Below, piece after piece: positions 34,234 through 44,262 of a DNA stretch of 49,561 nucleotides (position 1 is the stretch's first letter; each line of letters begins with the position of its first letter). Source of the stretch: Melioribacteraceae bacterium (GTDB taxonomy: Bacteria > Bacteroidota > Ignavibacteria > Ignavibacteriales > Melioribacteraceae); contig JAIOZI010000035.1 in the NCBI GenBank assembly GCA_021740785.1, forward strand, positions 1 to 49,561, given 5' to 3'. Made by a program: the position numbers and the translations under genes. The notes beneath the pieces were generated by a model. It saw nothing but the letters and a program-made list of their open reading frames with translations, had not been told where the DNA came from and searched no databases.

Positions 34234-34755
34234 CTAATTGAGCTGTGCTGTTAGACGCATACGTTTTATTCTTGCGTGGTGAAATGATTGATTTAACTTA
34301 ACCGCCTCGTCATAATATTCAATTGCTTCATACCATCTTCCTAACTTTTCAAAAGCTTTACCGAGACTATAATAAATTCTAAACCTTTTAGCGTAATGTT
34401 CGTCCTCTAATGCTTCGAACAGCCAGAATAATGATTCCTCATAATTCCTAAGTTCAATATTGTATGAGCCTATGTCACTATATGCATCGGTGTTTTTTCC
34501 ATCAAGGTAGATTGCGGATTTACATTCGGTAATCGCTTTTTCAAATTCACCTTTCATAGCGAATAATCGACCGAGATAAATATAAGCTCTCGCGGTAGGA
34601 TAAATCTCAATCGAAGTTCTCATATTTTCAATTGCCTCATCTATCTTGCCGTCTTCATTAAGAGTTATGGCTTTTTGAATCAGGTCCTGAGCAATATTTA
34701 CTTTTTCTTTTTCTATCATTTTAATTCGTTCTTTTTTCAGATGTAACACATGCAT
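34234..34755 (-). CDS. Tetratricopeptide-repeat protein
   Basis: Up to 173 aa. Four TPR-like helix pairs are visible from about residue 20 (AITLNEDGKIDEAIENMRTS, AYIYLGRLFAMKGEFEKAIT, AYSDIGSYNIELRNYEESLF, YYSLGKAFEKLGRWYEAIEY). There is no signal peptide, so it is probably cytoplasmic and a protein-protein adaptor. The start is uncertain: ATG 34755 and ATG 34719 are both in frame and neither has a clear ribosome site. It follows the small membrane protein by 25 bp. Confidence 0.82.
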   Translation of the reverse strand: MHVLHLKKERIKMIEKEKVNIAQDLIQKAITLNEDGKIDEAIENMRTSIEIYPTARAYIYLGRLFAMKGEFEKAITECKSAIYLDGKNTDAYSDIGSYNIELRNYEESLFWLFEALEDEHYAKRFRIYYSLGKAFEKLGRWYEAIEYYDEAVKLNQSFHHARIKRMRLTAQLN

Positions 34756-34780
34756 AATTGGAGAAGTTCAATCCCCAATA

Positions 34781-35281
34781 TTAATTTGCTGCTGTCTTTG
34801 GATAATAAAAACCCGCCTCTTTTGCTTTTTGTTCAATTTCGTTATTACCCTTTTCCGAATTAACATCACTATTTAAAATTGTGAACCGGGGTTTCCTTTC
34901 ATAATATTTGCGAATCATGTTCTGCTTTTCTGTTAAACTGACTTCTGATTTATCTCTCAATTCGGACTTGGATGATTCCTTTACAACTTTTATTCCGAGA
35001 TCGGTTTTTATCTTTGTCTTAGCAGTATTTATATGATAAACTTCAGCGTGATTATTTTTCCTTTTAACAACCGGGTTTTTACTTCTGATTTCCTTTTTTT
35101 CACTCGATCTGGATTTATGTATATTTTTATTGCTGTCGGCAATCATTGTTCTATTGATATTCGAGTTCTTCACAGATTTTCTGTTTTTGAATTTTGAAAT
35201 TGAATATGATACTACAACTATAATAAAAAGTAATACCGACATATACAGCAGCGCATACCCAATTATTGATACCAATTCCAT
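34781..35281 (-). CDS. Single-pass membrane protein with charged cytoplasmic tail
   Basis: 166 aa. One N-terminal membrane helix (residues ~5-28, IIGYALLYMSVLLFIIVVVSY) is followed by a long basic, low-complexity tail rich in Lys/Ser/Asn (KNRKSVKNSN, SSEKKEIRSKNPVVKRKNN). No domain is recognised. It is likely co-transcribed with the TPR gene downstream. Membrane anchoring of the TPR partner is conceivable but untested. Confidence 0.68.
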   Translation of the reverse strand: MELVSIIGYALLYMSVLLFIIVVVSYSISKFKNRKSVKNSNINRTMIADSNKNIHKSRSSEKKEIRSKNPVVKRKNNHAEVYHINTAKTKIKTDLGIKVVKESSKSELRDKSEVSLTEKQNMIRKYYERKPRFTILNSDVNSEKGNNEIEQKAKEAGFYYPKTAAN

Positions 35282-35400
35282 TTACTTCCCTTTCCTTTTA
35301 AATAAAGCATCTAAGATAATTAGTCAATTATAATGCCAGCTTAAAACCGGGATTATCACCGGTAAATGCAGCTCCGATTTTAATCATGTGTTCGATTCTG

Positions 35401-35446
35401 AGAATAAGTTTTTTTTGAAACACACTTCATTTATGAAACTTATTCT
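35401..35446. repeat. 11-bp perfect inverted repeat in the divergent spacer
   Basis: AGAATAAGTTT (35401-35411) and AAACTTATTCT (35436-35446), separated by 24 bases, sit ~120-160 bp upstream of the gene at 35577. A second small hairpin ACCGG/CCGGT is at 35346-35363. Confidence 0.5.
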
Positions 35447-35576
35447 TTATCAAAATTGGTTGGTATAGTAATTTGTATATTACAGTGCAATTACTAAAAT
35501 TTTTGAAACAAACATCTTTCATTTTTCGTCTAACATCTACTGAATACTTCAAAAATGAGGGATAATGGAGCTTATA

Positions 35577-35993
35577 ATGAAGATGAGTATTTTGGACCGA
35601 AGCAATTATTTTAAAGGTCTATTACTTTTGGTTGCCAAAGATGCTGTTGTAACCGAACCGGAAAAAAAATTAATGACTTCAATCGGTCATACTTTAGGAT
35701 TCGAATCAAAATTTTGCAATGAAGCAATTCGCGATATACTTTCAAATAAACATATTTCACCGGAACCACCCAAATTTAGTAATGATTCGATCGCACGGAC
35801 TTTTCTCAAAGACGGTTTTCGCTTAATTTTATCGGATCCGGGAATTGATGAAAGAGAGTTGGTTTGGCTTAAATCCGTTGCCGAAATGAATAATATTCCA
35901 ATAGAATGGTTCGAACAAGAGTGGAATCAAACTGAAAAATCACATGATAATTTTTCATACGACTCAAATCTGGAATTGGAAAAATTTATCTAA
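35577..35993 (+). CDS. Hypothetical protein, possibly TerB-like
   Basis: 138 aa from ATG 35577, supported by GGAG 7 bases upstream; ATG 35565 (GAGGG upstream) is an alternative. It is predicted all-helical (YFKGLLLLVAKDAVVTEPEKKLMTSIGHTLGF, ERELVWLKSVAEMNNIPIEWF). The pattern of acidic residues between helices resembles TerB-like or calcium-binding helical folds, but I would not assign the family. It is cytoplasmic by lack of a signal. It lies 26 bp before the tricorn-like protease gene. Confidence 0.62.
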   Translation: MKMSILDRSNYFKGLLLLVAKDAVVTEPEKKLMTSIGHTLGFESKFCNEAIRDILSNKHISPEPPKFSNDSIARTFLKDGFRLILSDPGIDERELVWLKSVAEMNNIPIEWFEQEWNQTEKSHDNFSYDSNLELEKFI

Positions 35994-36019
35994 ACTCACA
36001 AACTAAACCGGGGATAAAC

Positions 36020-39000
36020 ATGAAAAGAATTTTGTTCTTTTTTTCACTTTTGCTTTTTTTTGCTTCAGTCAATTCAACAGCGCAGCAAGAAGCTCGATTA
36101 CTAAGATTTCCAACCATTTATGATAATCAAGTTGTATTTACTCATGCTGGAAATCTTTACACAGTACCCATCTCGGGCGGGATCGCACGCAAACTTACTA
36201 ATGATATCGGTGTTGAAATATTTCCAAGATTTTCACATGACGGGAAATGGATTGCATTCACAGGTCAGTATGACGGCAATACTGAAGTTTATGTTATGCC
36301 ATCTCAAGGAGGAGTTCCCAAAAGATTAACTTATACTGCAACTCTCGGACGGGATGATGTGTCTGACCGAATGGGACCAAATAACCTTGTAATGGGCTGG
36401 ACGCATGATAACAAAAATATTCTTTTCCGTTCACGTATGAAGGAGTTCAACAGTTTTAAAGGTCATTTGTTTTTAGCGCCTTTTGACGGAAGTCTGCATA
36501 ATCAATTACCTCTGCCAAGAGGCGGATTCGGCTCCTATTCTGAAGACGATTCCAAACTGGCTTACAACAGGATATTCAGAGAATTTAGAACTTGGAAACG
36601 CTACCGCGGCGGGATGGCAGACGATATTTGGGTGTATGATTTCAATACGAAAGAAACTATTCAGATCACGGATAACCCCGCACAAGATATCATTCCGATG
36701 TGGCATAAAGATAATATCTATTTTCTCTCCGACAGAGATGAAAATTTTAGAATGAATCTGTATGTCTATAATCTAACCTCAAAGGAAAATAGAAAACTTA
36801 CAAACTTTACAGATTTTGACATCAAATTCCCTTCGCTTGGGAACAATGCAATAGTTTTTGAAAATGCAGGTTACATTTACAAATTTGATTTATCTACGGA
36901 ATCTTTGACAAAAATTGAAGTAAAATTCGCCGAGGATTTTGCTATCAGCAGATCTAAAATTGAACAAGTTGATGATAATCTATCAAACTATGAAATCGCA
37001 CCGGATGGCAAGAGAGCTTTATTCGGGGCGCGTGGTGATGTTTTCACTGTACCGGCAGAAAAAGGATACACAAGAAATTTAACTTCTTCTCCCGGTGTGC
37101 ATGAAAGAAATTCAAAATGGTCTCCGGATGGAAAATATATCGGTTACGTTTCCGATAAAACCGGGGAAGATGAAATTTATATTATTCCTCAAGACGGAAG
37201 CGGGAAAGAAATTCAGTTAACAGATCAAGGCGGTTCTTATAAATACGGTATCGCATGGTCACCGGATAGTAAAATGATTTTATGGACTGATAGAGAAAAC
37301 AAAATCAAATATGTCAACATCGAATCAAAAAACGTTACTACTGTTTTGGAACATGATAGAGGCAGAGGGTTGAGAGCTTCTTGGTCACCAGACAGTAAAT
37401 GGCTTGCCTTCTCTTTGCCGGAAGAAGTCGGCATGGATAAAATATATATCTATTCTTTGGATGAAGAGAAAATGTACCCCATAACAGAAGGCTGGTATGA
37501 TTCAAGGAGTCCAATTTTCAGCAGTGACGGTAAATATTTAATTTTTATTTCCGGGAGAGATTTTAATCCTATTTACAGTTGGACTGAGTGGAACCATGCT
37601 TACCGGGATATGAACGGAATTTATCTAACGTTATTATCAAAAGAAACCAAATCCCCTTTCGAACCGGTGAATGATGAAGTTGAAATCAAAGATGAGAAAA
37701 AAGATTCAAAAGATAATGATGAGAAAAAAGATGATAAAAATTCAAAACCGGAAGATGAAGATATAGTAATTGATTTGGATGGAATTCAGAACAGAATTTT
37801 AAAACTTCCTATTGATGCATCAAGTTACTTTAATCTTGGTTCGGTAGAAAATAAAATTTACTATCAAAGAAGAGGGTCGAAAGATTCTAAAACAAAATTA
37901 TTGATGTACGATTTGGATAAACAGAAAGAAACAGAACTTGGTGAAATCAACGGTTATGAAATTTCTTCCGATAATAAAAAAATGATCGTATCACAGAATA
38001 GGTCGTACGCAATAATTGATCTCCCTTCAAAAAAGATTGAAATCAGCGATAAACTTGACCTCTCGGATTTAAAAGTTAATCTCGATCTAAAACAAGAATG
38101 GGCGCAAATTTTTGAGCAGGCATGGCGGCAAATGCGCGACTTTTTCTACGTACCGAATATGCACGGTGTTAACTGGGCGGGTATGAAAAAACAGTATAAA
38201 CCGCTGCTAAAAAATGTTAATCACAGAATTGATTTAAGTTATGTAATCGGCGAAATGATAAGTGAATTGAATGTCGGTCATGCTTATGTAAGCGGCGGAG
38301 ATTACCCGAAACCAGAGAGAATACGAACAGGTCTGCTAGGCGCTGAATTTGAAAAGGATTCACAAACCGGGTATTTTCAAATCAAGGAAATTATTGACGG
38401 ACAGAATTGGAGTAATTCACTTCGGTCACCTTTAACCGAAATCGGTGTTGATGCAAAAGAGGGAGATTACATAGTTGAAATCAACGGAAAAGCCACTAGT
38501 GAGATTAAAAATATTTACTCCGAACTAGTCGATAAAGCCGGCGAGCAAGTGCCGATGAAAATTAATTCCAATCCATCCTTAGATGGAGCGCGTGATGTGC
38601 TGGTTGTTCCGATCAGTAACGAACATCCACTTTATTATTACAGTTGGGTTCAGAATAATATTAAAAAAGTAAACGAAGCCACCGATGGAAAGGTCGGCTA
38701 CATTCACGTTCCCGATATGGGTGCGAACGGGCTTAATGAATTCGTTAAGCATTTTTATCCGCAGTTAAGAAAAGAAGCTTTAATTATAGACGTGCGCGGC
38801 AACGGCGGCGGAAATGTTTCGTCAATGTTGATCGAAAGATTGAACCGTGAGATTGCAATGGTTGGTAATATGCGCGGTAACCCTACAAGTCCGGACCCGG
38901 GCGCTTTGATACTGGGACCGAAAGTATGTTTGATCGATGAATTTTCAGCTTCGGACGGAGATATATTCCCTTACCGGTTCAAGCAGTATAATATGGGTAA

Positions 39001-39289
39001 ATTAATCGGGAAAAGAAGCTGGGGCGGCGTTGTCGGAATTGCCGGTTCAACTCCGTTTGTTGACGGCGGCTCACTTAATACTCCCGAGTTTGGATTGATT
39101 GATAAAGACGGCAAAGAGTGGATTGTTGAAGGTTACGGGGTTGAGCCTGATATTGTTGTCGATAACGATCCGGCTTTAGAATACCAGGGAATAGATCAAC
39201 AGTTGAACAAAGCGATTGAAGTAATTTTAGAAGATTTGAAAAATTATAAATATAAGCTTCCGGATAAACCTCAATACCCGGAAAAATAA
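36020..39289 (+). CDS. Tricorn-type protease (S41 family), exported
   Basis: 1089 aa. Signal peptide 1-~22 (FFSLLLFFASVNSTAQ). N-terminal PD40/WD40-like repeats (FPRFSHDGKWIAFTG, SKWSPDGKYIGYVSDKTG, IAWSPDSKMILWTD, ASWSPDSKWLAF) build the two propellers of tricorn. A Lys/Asp-rich linker is near residues 548-580. A PDZ-like domain precedes the S41 core. Catalytic candidates are H754 (NVGHAYVSGG) and Ser 978 (FSASDGDIFPYRF), by alignment from memory with tricorn H746 and S965; the DVRGNGGGN motif and VEPDI glutamate are also present. It degrades peptides, probably in the periplasm. A rho-independent terminator follows. Confidence 0.92.
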   Translation: MKRILFFFSLLLFFASVNSTAQQEARLLRFPTIYDNQVVFTHAGNLYTVPISGGIARKLTNDIGVEIFPRFSHDGKWIAFTGQYDGNTEVYVMPSQGGVPKRLTYTATLGRDDVSDRMGPNNLVMGWTHDNKNILFRSRMKEFNSFKGHLFLAPFDGSLHNQLPLPRGGFGSYSEDDSKLAYNRIFREFRTWKRYRGGMADDIWVYDFNTKETIQITDNPAQDIIPMWHKDNIYFLSDRDENFRMNLYVYNLTSKENRKLTNFTDFDIKFPSLGNNAIVFENAGYIYKFDLSTESLTKIEVKFAEDFAISRSKIEQVDDNLSNYEIAPDGKRALFGARGDVFTVPAEKGYTRNLTSSPGVHERNSKWSPDGKYIGYVSDKTGEDEIYIIPQDGSGKEIQLTDQGGSYKYGIAWSPDSKMILWTDRENKIKYVNIESKNVTTVLEHDRGRGLRASWSPDSKWLAFSLPEEVGMDKIYIYSLDEEKMYPITEGWYDSRSPIFSSDGKYLIFISGRDFNPIYSWTEWNHAYRDMNGIYLTLLSKETKSPFEPVNDEVEIKDEKKDSKDNDEKKDDKNSKPEDEDIVIDLDGIQNRILKLPIDASSYFNLGSVENKIYYQRRGSKDSKTKLLMYDLDKQKETELGEINGYEISSDNKKMIVSQNRSYAIIDLPSKKIEISDKLDLSDLKVNLDLKQEWAQIFEQAWRQMRDFFYVPNMHGVNWAGMKKQYKPLLKNVNHRIDLSYVIGEMISELNVGHAYVSGGDYPKPERIRTGLLGAEFEKDSQTGYFQIKEIIDGQNWSNSLRSPLTEIGVDAKEGDYIVEINGKATSEIKNIYSELVDKAGEQVPMKINSNPSLDGARDVLVVPISNEHPLYYYSWVQNNIKKVNEATDGKVGYIHVPDMGANGLNEFVKHFYPQLRKEALIIDVRGNGGGNVSSMLIERLNREIAMVGNMRGNPTSPDPGALILGPKVCLIDEFSASDGDIFPYRFKQYNMGKLIGKRSWGGVVGIAGSTPFVDGGSLNTPEFGLIDKDGKEWIVEGYGVEPDIVVDNDPALEYQGIDQQLNKAIEVILEDLKNYKYKLPDKPQYPEK

Positions 39290-39295
39290 TTCATT

Positions 39296-39329
39296 AAAAA
39301 AGGGCGCTTTTAAGGCGTCCTTTTTTTTT
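39296..39329 (+). terminator. Rho-independent terminator of the tricorn-like gene
   Basis: Stem AGGGCGC (39301-39307) with GCGTCCT (39315-39321) including one G-U pair, a 7-base loop, and a run of nine T's. Confidence 0.88.
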
Positions 39330-39393
39330 GAACCTTACCACTATTAAATCGAAAGTATTATATTTCCATCCTCTTTTTCGATAATAAAAATTG

Positions 39394-40182
39394 ATGAATT
39401 TAAATAGAGAAGAAATATCAAAACCTCTTGTTGATGATCATGATGAAATTGCCGGGAACCATGAACACATTCATGATTTCTACAGCAGGTTTCTTAAAAA
39501 TGAGCGCGATATAATCGTCTGGCTGCCTCCTTCATATTATAACTGCATGCGGCGTTACCCTGTTTTATATATGCATGACGGTCAAAATTTATTCAGCCCC
39601 TCAACTGCTTTTATCGGAGTCGATTGGCAGGTGGATGAAACGGTTTCAAAATTGATATACAGCAAAGAGATTGAAGAAATTATTGTTGTCGGAATTTATA
39701 ATACACGCGATCGGCTGAATGAATATAATCTTTTCACTCACCCGGGAATTCTCTATTCCAACTTTATTATTAATGAACTCAAAACATTTATCGATGAAAA
39801 TTATAGAACCAAGAAAGATAGAAAAAATACGGCGGTTGCAGGATCATCGTTAGGCGGGCTATATTCATTCCAGTTGATTTGGAATTATTCAAATGTTTTC
39901 GGGAAAGCCGCATGCCTTTCAAATTCATTTTGGGTTGATGATAAAAAAATTTTTAACCATGTTGAAGTAAATGATAAGCCGGATATTTGCAAGTTATATG
40001 TTGACTGCGGATGCAAAGAAACAGAACTGATTCATGATAACATTAACATGTTCAGAAAATTACGCGGCATGGGATTCGCAAAAGATAAAATAAAATTCTA
40101 CCTTGAAAAAGAAGGGAAACACACAGAAGGTGATTGGGCAAAACGTTTTAATATTCCGTTAAAATTTTTATTTGGTATTTAA
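39394..40182 (+). CDS. Esterase-D-like alpha/beta hydrolase
   Basis: 262 aa from ATG 39394; a TTG directly before it is a weaker start. The nucleophile elbow is GSSLGGLYS (Gly-x-Ser-x-Gly), and the fold includes RRYPVLYMHDGQNLFSP and a C-terminal histidine (EGKHTEGDWAKR). This is the putative-esterase family (PF00756), whose members hydrolyse acyl esters or siderophore esters. There is no signal peptide. The stop is 1 bp before the cupin gene, so they are co-transcribed. Confidence 0.88.
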   Translation: MNLNREEISKPLVDDHDEIAGNHEHIHDFYSRFLKNERDIIVWLPPSYYNCMRRYPVLYMHDGQNLFSPSTAFIGVDWQVDETVSKLIYSKEIEEIIVVGIYNTRDRLNEYNLFTHPGILYSNFIINELKTFIDENYRTKKDRKNTAVAGSSLGGLYSFQLIWNYSNVFGKAACLSNSFWVDDKKIFNHVEVNDKPDICKLYVDCGCKETELIHDNINMFRKLRGMGFAKDKIKFYLEKEGKHTEGDWAKRFNIPLKFLFGI

Positions 40183-40183
40183 T

Positions 40184-40690
40184 ATGAATGAAGAAGCTAA
40201 AATGTTAATTGAAAAACTTGGATTAAAAGAACATCCCGAAGGCGGTTATTTTAATGAAGTTTATCGATCAAATGAAAGTATTGCAAAAATCTCATTGCCG
40301 GAGAGATACAGCGGCAGCAGAAATTTCGGGACTTCAATTTATTTCATGCTGACAGGCAATCAATTTTCGAGTTTCCACAAATTAAAATCAGATGAAACTT
40401 GGTATTTCCATTCAGGTTCTCCAATCATAATCTACATCATTAATGAAGATGGAATGCTATCGACAATAAATCTCGGGTTGAATATTACCGGTGATGAAGT
40501 TCCTCAGTACACAATTAATAAAAACAGTTGGTTCGCAGCAGAGTTAAAAGACAAGAACAGTTTCGGATTAATTAGTTGTGCGGTTTTCCCGGGTTTTGAT
40601 TTCGATGACTTTCAGCTCGGCAGGCAAATAGAATTAATAAAACTCTTTCCACAACATTCGGAATTAATAAAAAAGTTTACAAATCAATAA
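40184..40690 (+). CDS. Cupin-fold DUF985 protein
   Basis: 168 aa from ATG 40184 (MNEEAKMLIEKLGLKEHPE). It matches the DUF985/cupin_5 pattern: LKEHPEGGYFNEVYRS, FGTSIYFMLTGNQFSSFHKL, DETWYFHSGSPI and the tail VFPGFDFDDFQLGRQ. The function of this family is not firmly known; it is a small beta-barrel, possibly sugar- or metal-binding. It starts 1 bp after the esterase stop. Confidence 0.87.
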   Translation: MNEEAKMLIEKLGLKEHPEGGYFNEVYRSNESIAKISLPERYSGSRNFGTSIYFMLTGNQFSSFHKLKSDETWYFHSGSPIIIYIINEDGMLSTINLGLNITGDEVPQYTINKNSWFAAELKDKNSFGLISCAVFPGFDFDDFQLGRQIELIKLFPQHSELIKKFTNQ

Positions 40691-40768
40691 ATCCCTCGCT
40701 TATTTGCATCTGAGCTTTTATAATGTTATGCTTTGACCCGCTATTAATGTTGAAAAAGTGAGGTAAAT

Positions 40769-41293
40769 ATGAATAACAGAATTGAACTAGTGAAAGGTGA
40801 CATAACCGAGTGTAAAACCGAAGCGATTGTAAATGCAGCAAATAATTCGCTTTTAGGAGGCGGAGGAGTTGATGGTGCAATTCACAGGGCAGCCGGACCA
40901 AAATTGATTGATGAGTGTAGAAGTATCGGCGGTTGTCCCACCGGTGAAGCCCGCATCACAAACGGATATAACTTAGAGGCAAAATATATCATCCATACAG
41001 TCGGACCTGTTTGGTATGATGGCAATAAAAATGAAACAGAAGATCTCGCAAAGTGCTATGTAAATTCGCTCCAGTTGGCAAAGGAAAAGAATATTAAAAC
41101 TATTGCCTTTCCATCAATAAGCACGGGGATTTACCGCTTCCCTATTGATAAAGCATCGAAAATTGCATTAAGGAAGGTAAATGAATTTTTAGATAATGAT
41201 GACTCAATCGAAAAAATAATTTTTGTCTGCTATAGTGAAGAAGACTATAAAGTTTATGAAGAGGGCATTAAAAATATTTATCAAGATAAATAA
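40769..41293 (+). CDS. Macro domain protein (ADP-ribose-binding/hydrolase)
   Basis: 174 aa single macro domain. Signatures are [35 protein letters not shown], and [17 protein letters not shown]. This fits YmdB/MacroD-like proteins that bind ADP-ribose or remove O-acetyl-ADP-ribose and mono-ADP-ribose. Ribosome site GAGG lies upstream. The stop codon abuts, without any spacer, the stop of the convergent EamA transporter. Confidence 0.93.
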   Translation: MNNRIELVKGDITECKTEAIVNAANNSLLGGGGVDGAIHRAAGPKLIDECRSIGGCPTGEARITNGYNLEAKYIIHTVGPVWYDGNKNETEDLAKCYVNSLQLAKEKNIKTIAFPSISTGIYRFPIDKASKIALRKVNEFLDNDDSIEKIIFVCYSEEDYKVYEEGIKNIYQDK

Positions 41294-42184
41294 TCACTTC
41301 AGGAATAAAATTGAAATACCGGCAACTGCGATTACCGCACCGAAAATTGCAGTTGGTGATAGTTTTTCTTTATAGTAAAATCTTACCATCGGCAGCATAA
41401 CAATAGGAACTGTAGCCATCAGCGTAGATGCAATACCAACATATGTGTTGTTAATTGCAATCATTGAAGCAGTAATTCCGAGATATGGACCTAAAATTGA
41501 TGCCGCAATTGTATGCTTCAATGCATACGGATCATTTTTAAACATTCGTACAGGATTTTTAAATTTCCCCATCGAACGAAAAATGATGTACATCAGAACA
41601 GTTGCTGAGAATAATCTAATAAATGAAACAGTGAATTCATTTAACGGCGATTCATTAAATGCCTGCTTTGCAAAAATCAGTCCGGTTGCTTGTCCGGTTG
41701 CTGCTATAATGCCGAAAACGATTCCCTTAAAATTGAAATGTGAACCGGTATTCCGATTCGGGTTTCTTTCAAGCACTACAAGTGAAACACCAATAACCGT
41801 GACAAAAATTCCAACAACTCCCCAAACCGATAAGTATTCATCGAGAAAGATAAATGCAAGCAGTGCAGCAATCGGAGGGGCGAGAGACATCAGCAGCATA
41901 CCAAGCCGCGGACCGATAAGTTGGAATGATTTGAACAAAGCCGTATCACCGATTATTAATCCCAGTACTCCGCTAATCACAAGGTAAATTAATTGGCGGT
42001 CGGAAATATCAAAACTTGCGCCGACTAACAGAGTTGTCAGTAAAAGAAGAATCGAAGCCATAAACATTCGTGAAATATTCACGGCTACCGATCCAATACG
42101 AATAGTTGCTTCGGTCAATACAATGGAATTGGCTGCCCAAAACAACGCAGCAGATAAAGCGGCAATCTCACCAATAAATATCAA
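41294..42184 (-). CDS. EamA/DMT-family transporter
   Basis: 296 aa with about ten membrane helices in two EamA halves (GEIAALSAALFWAANSIVL start; second half GIVFGIIAATGQATGLIFA). The drug/metabolite transporter superfamily exports or imports small metabolites. It starts with TTG, which overlaps the HisIE stop as TTGA, so it is the last gene of the his operon. An amino-acid exporter role is possible by context only; the substrate is unknown. Confidence 0.88.
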   Translation of the reverse strand: MIFIGEIAALSAALFWAANSIVLTEATIRIGSVAVNISRMFMASILLLLTTLLVGASFDISDRQLIYLVISGVLGLIIGDTALFKSFQLIGPRLGMLLMSLAPPIAALLAFIFLDEYLSVWGVVGIFVTVIGVSLVVLERNPNRNTGSHFNFKGIVFGIIAATGQATGLIFAKQAFNESPLNEFTVSFIRLFSATVLMYIIFRSMGKFKNPVRMFKNDPYALKHTIAASILGPYLGITASMIAINNTYVGIASTLMATVPIVMLPMVRFYYKEKLSPTAIFGAVIAVAGISILFLK

Positions 42185-42801
42185 TTTTGTTTTCTCTTAT
42201 CTTGATGTCTAGTAAGTAAATTATTAACAACCTCATTCCATTCAATATTCTTTTCTGCGAGCAGTACAAACAAATGAAAAATCAAATCAGAAGTTTCATC
42301 AATTAATCTAAGATTGTCATCATTTTTGGATGCAATCACTGTTTCAATACTTTCCTCACCAACTTTTTGAGCAATTCTGTCAATCCCTTCTTTAAAGAGT
42401 TTGGTTGTGTATGAATTTTCCGGCATTTCAATTTTCCTGTTTCTAACCAGCTCAAAAAGTTCATTTAAAAATCCGGATTCACTTCTATTTATGCCAAAAC
42501 ATGAGTATTGATCTTTATGACATGTATTCCCTTCGGGCAAAGCATATATTAACAACGAATCATTATCACAATCAATTTTTAGATCAACAAAATTTAGAAA
42601 ATTCCCTGATGTCTCTCCCTTTGTCCATAACGCATTTTTTGTTCTGCTGAAAAATGTAACGTGTTTAGTCTCAATTGTAATGTTGTAAGCCTCCTTGTTC
42701 ATGAATCCAAGCATCAACACTTTCCCGGTTGAGTAATCAACAATAATCGCCGGGACTAATCCATTCATTTTATCAAAATTTATTTCGGCAGTATTAATCA
42801 T
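42181..42801 (-). CDS. hisI: HisIE, bifunctional phosphoribosyl-AMP cyclohydrolase / phosphoribosyl-ATP pyrophosphohydrolase
   Basis: 206 aa. Residues ~1-105 are HisI (VLMLGFMNKEAY, TFFSRTKNALWTKGETSGN, CDNDSLLIYALPEGNTCH). Residues ~110-206 are HisE (ELFELVRNRKIEMPENSYTT, GIDRIAQKVGEESIETVIA). It catalyses steps 2 and 3 of histidine synthesis. The start overlaps the hisF stop as ATGA. Confidence 0.96.
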   Translation of the reverse strand: MINTAEINFDKMNGLVPAIIVDYSTGKVLMLGFMNKEAYNITIETKHVTFFSRTKNALWTKGETSGNFLNFVDLKIDCDNDSLLIYALPEGNTCHKDQYSCFGINRSESGFLNELFELVRNRKIEMPENSYTTKLFKEGIDRIAQKVGEESIETVIASKNDDNLRLIDETSDLIFHLFVLLAEKNIEWNEVVNNLLTRHQDKRKQN

Positions 42802-43553
42802 AACCTGATTTCTATCCCCTTATTGATTAAGAATGATTTTAGATCGCCGATTTTCATTTCACCATAATGAAACAACCCGGCGGCTAAACATGCATCTGTT
42901 TCAGCTTTATGGAATGCTTCGTAGAAATGCATCATGTTTCCGGCGCCGCCCGAAGCAATGATTGGGATTGTAACTTCTTCGCCCAATTTTTTTAGAAATT
43001 CCAAATCATAACCTGAACGAGTTCCGTCTTTATCCATCCAAGTAAGCAATATTTCTCCCGCTCCTCTTTCGCAGACTTCAATGCACCAACTCAAACCATC
43101 TAAGGAAGTTTCTTTTCTTCCCCCTTCAACATAAACTTTATAATTATCACCTGATTTCTTAACATCAATAGCCGCTACAATTGCCTGGCTTCCGAATCTT
43201 TTTGATGCTTCGTCAATTAACCCGGGAGTTTTAACAATCGATGAGTTTAATGATACTTTATCCGCTCCGGCTTTAAGAATTTCATCAATCTCATCAGAGG
43301 ATTTAATTCCGCCTCCAACTGTAAATGGAATTCTGATCACTTTTGCAACTTGTTTAACGAGATCAATCAAAATATTTCTTTTTTCTTGAGTTGCTGTGAT
43401 ATCGAGAAATACAAGCTCATCCGCACCTTCGTCCGAGTATCTTTCGGCAAGTTCAATTGCTGAACCGGCATCTTTCAGATTAATGAAATTAATTCCTTTC
43501 ACGACCCTTCCGTCTTTCACATCCAAACATGGGATTATTCTTTTAGCCAGCAA
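42798..43553 (-). CDS. hisF: HisF, imidazole glycerol phosphate synthase cyclase subunit
   Basis: 251 aa TIM barrel. [19 protein letters not shown] with the catalytic aspartate in [40 protein letters not shown]. It makes imidazole glycerol phosphate and AICAR with ammonia from HisH. The start overlaps the hisA end by 11 bp. Confidence 0.97.
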   Translation of the reverse strand: MLAKRIIPCLDVKDGRVVKGINFINLKDAGSAIELAERYSDEGADELVFLDITATQEKRNILIDLVKQVAKVIRIPFTVGGGIKSSDEIDEILKAGADKVSLNSSIVKTPGLIDEASKRFGSQAIVAAIDVKKSGDNYKVYVEGGRKETSLDGLSWCIEVCERGAGEILLTWMDKDGTRSGYDLEFLKKLGEEVTIPIIASGGAGNMMHFYEAFHKAETDACLAAGLFHYGEMKIGDLKSFLINKGIEIRL

Positions 43554-44262
43554 AATTTTTTATCTCCTCAAGTGATATTTTATTCTCATAAATTGCTTTT
43601 CCAACAACAACTGAATGGATGTTCATATTACTGAGTTCGATCAAATCATTAATTGATGAAACACCGCCGGAAGCTGTCAAATTTATGTCCGGGAATTTTT
43701 GCATTATCGTTTTGTATAATTTAGTATTAGTTCCGCCCAGCATGCCGTCTTTACTTATATCAGTACATAGGAAATTATTAAGTCCTAGAGATTGACAATA
43801 TTCAATATGATTATAAATAGAAATTCCGGTATCGACTTTCCAACCCTTTATTCGAACGGTCTCATCTTTTGAATCGACTGCAACTATGAGTTGATCAGAC
43901 CCGGTTATTTGGACACACTGTTCAAACAGGTTTTTATCGGTTATCGATAATGATCCGACTATAAGTTTTTCAACACCAATCTTAACGAGCTGTTCAATAT
44001 CTTTGATATCTCTTATACCTCCGCCAAACTGAATTGATATGTTAAAAGTATTTTTTATTTCCGTAAGTAATTCAAGCGTTGAAATTGAATCATCCTTCGA
44101 GGCAATTAAATCAATAATGTGTATGTGCCTGAAACCATAATCATAAAACTGCTCAATTTGTTGAAGCGGAGAGAACTTATAAAATAATTTGGAATCGTAA
44201 TCCCCTTCGGAAAGTCTTACTACTTTATTATCAATTATGTCAATAGCAGGGATGATCAACAT
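43543..44262 (-). CDS. hisA: HisA, ProFAR isomerase
   Basis: 239 aa TIM barrel. [36 protein letters not shown], and [20 protein letters not shown]. It catalyses the fourth step. The start overlaps the hisH end by 7 bp, as throughout this operon. Confidence 0.96.
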   Translation of the reverse strand: MLIIPAIDIIDNKVVRLSEGDYDSKLFYKFSPLQQIEQFYDYGFRHIHIIDLIASKDDSISTLELLTEIKNTFNISIQFGGGIRDIKDIEQLVKIGVEKLIVGSLSITDKNLFEQCVQITGSDQLIVAVDSKDETVRIKGWKVDTGISIYNHIEYCQSLGLNNFLCTDISKDGMLGGTNTKLYKTIMQKFPDINLTASGGVSSINDLIELSNMNIHSVVVGKAIYENKISLEEIKNFAG

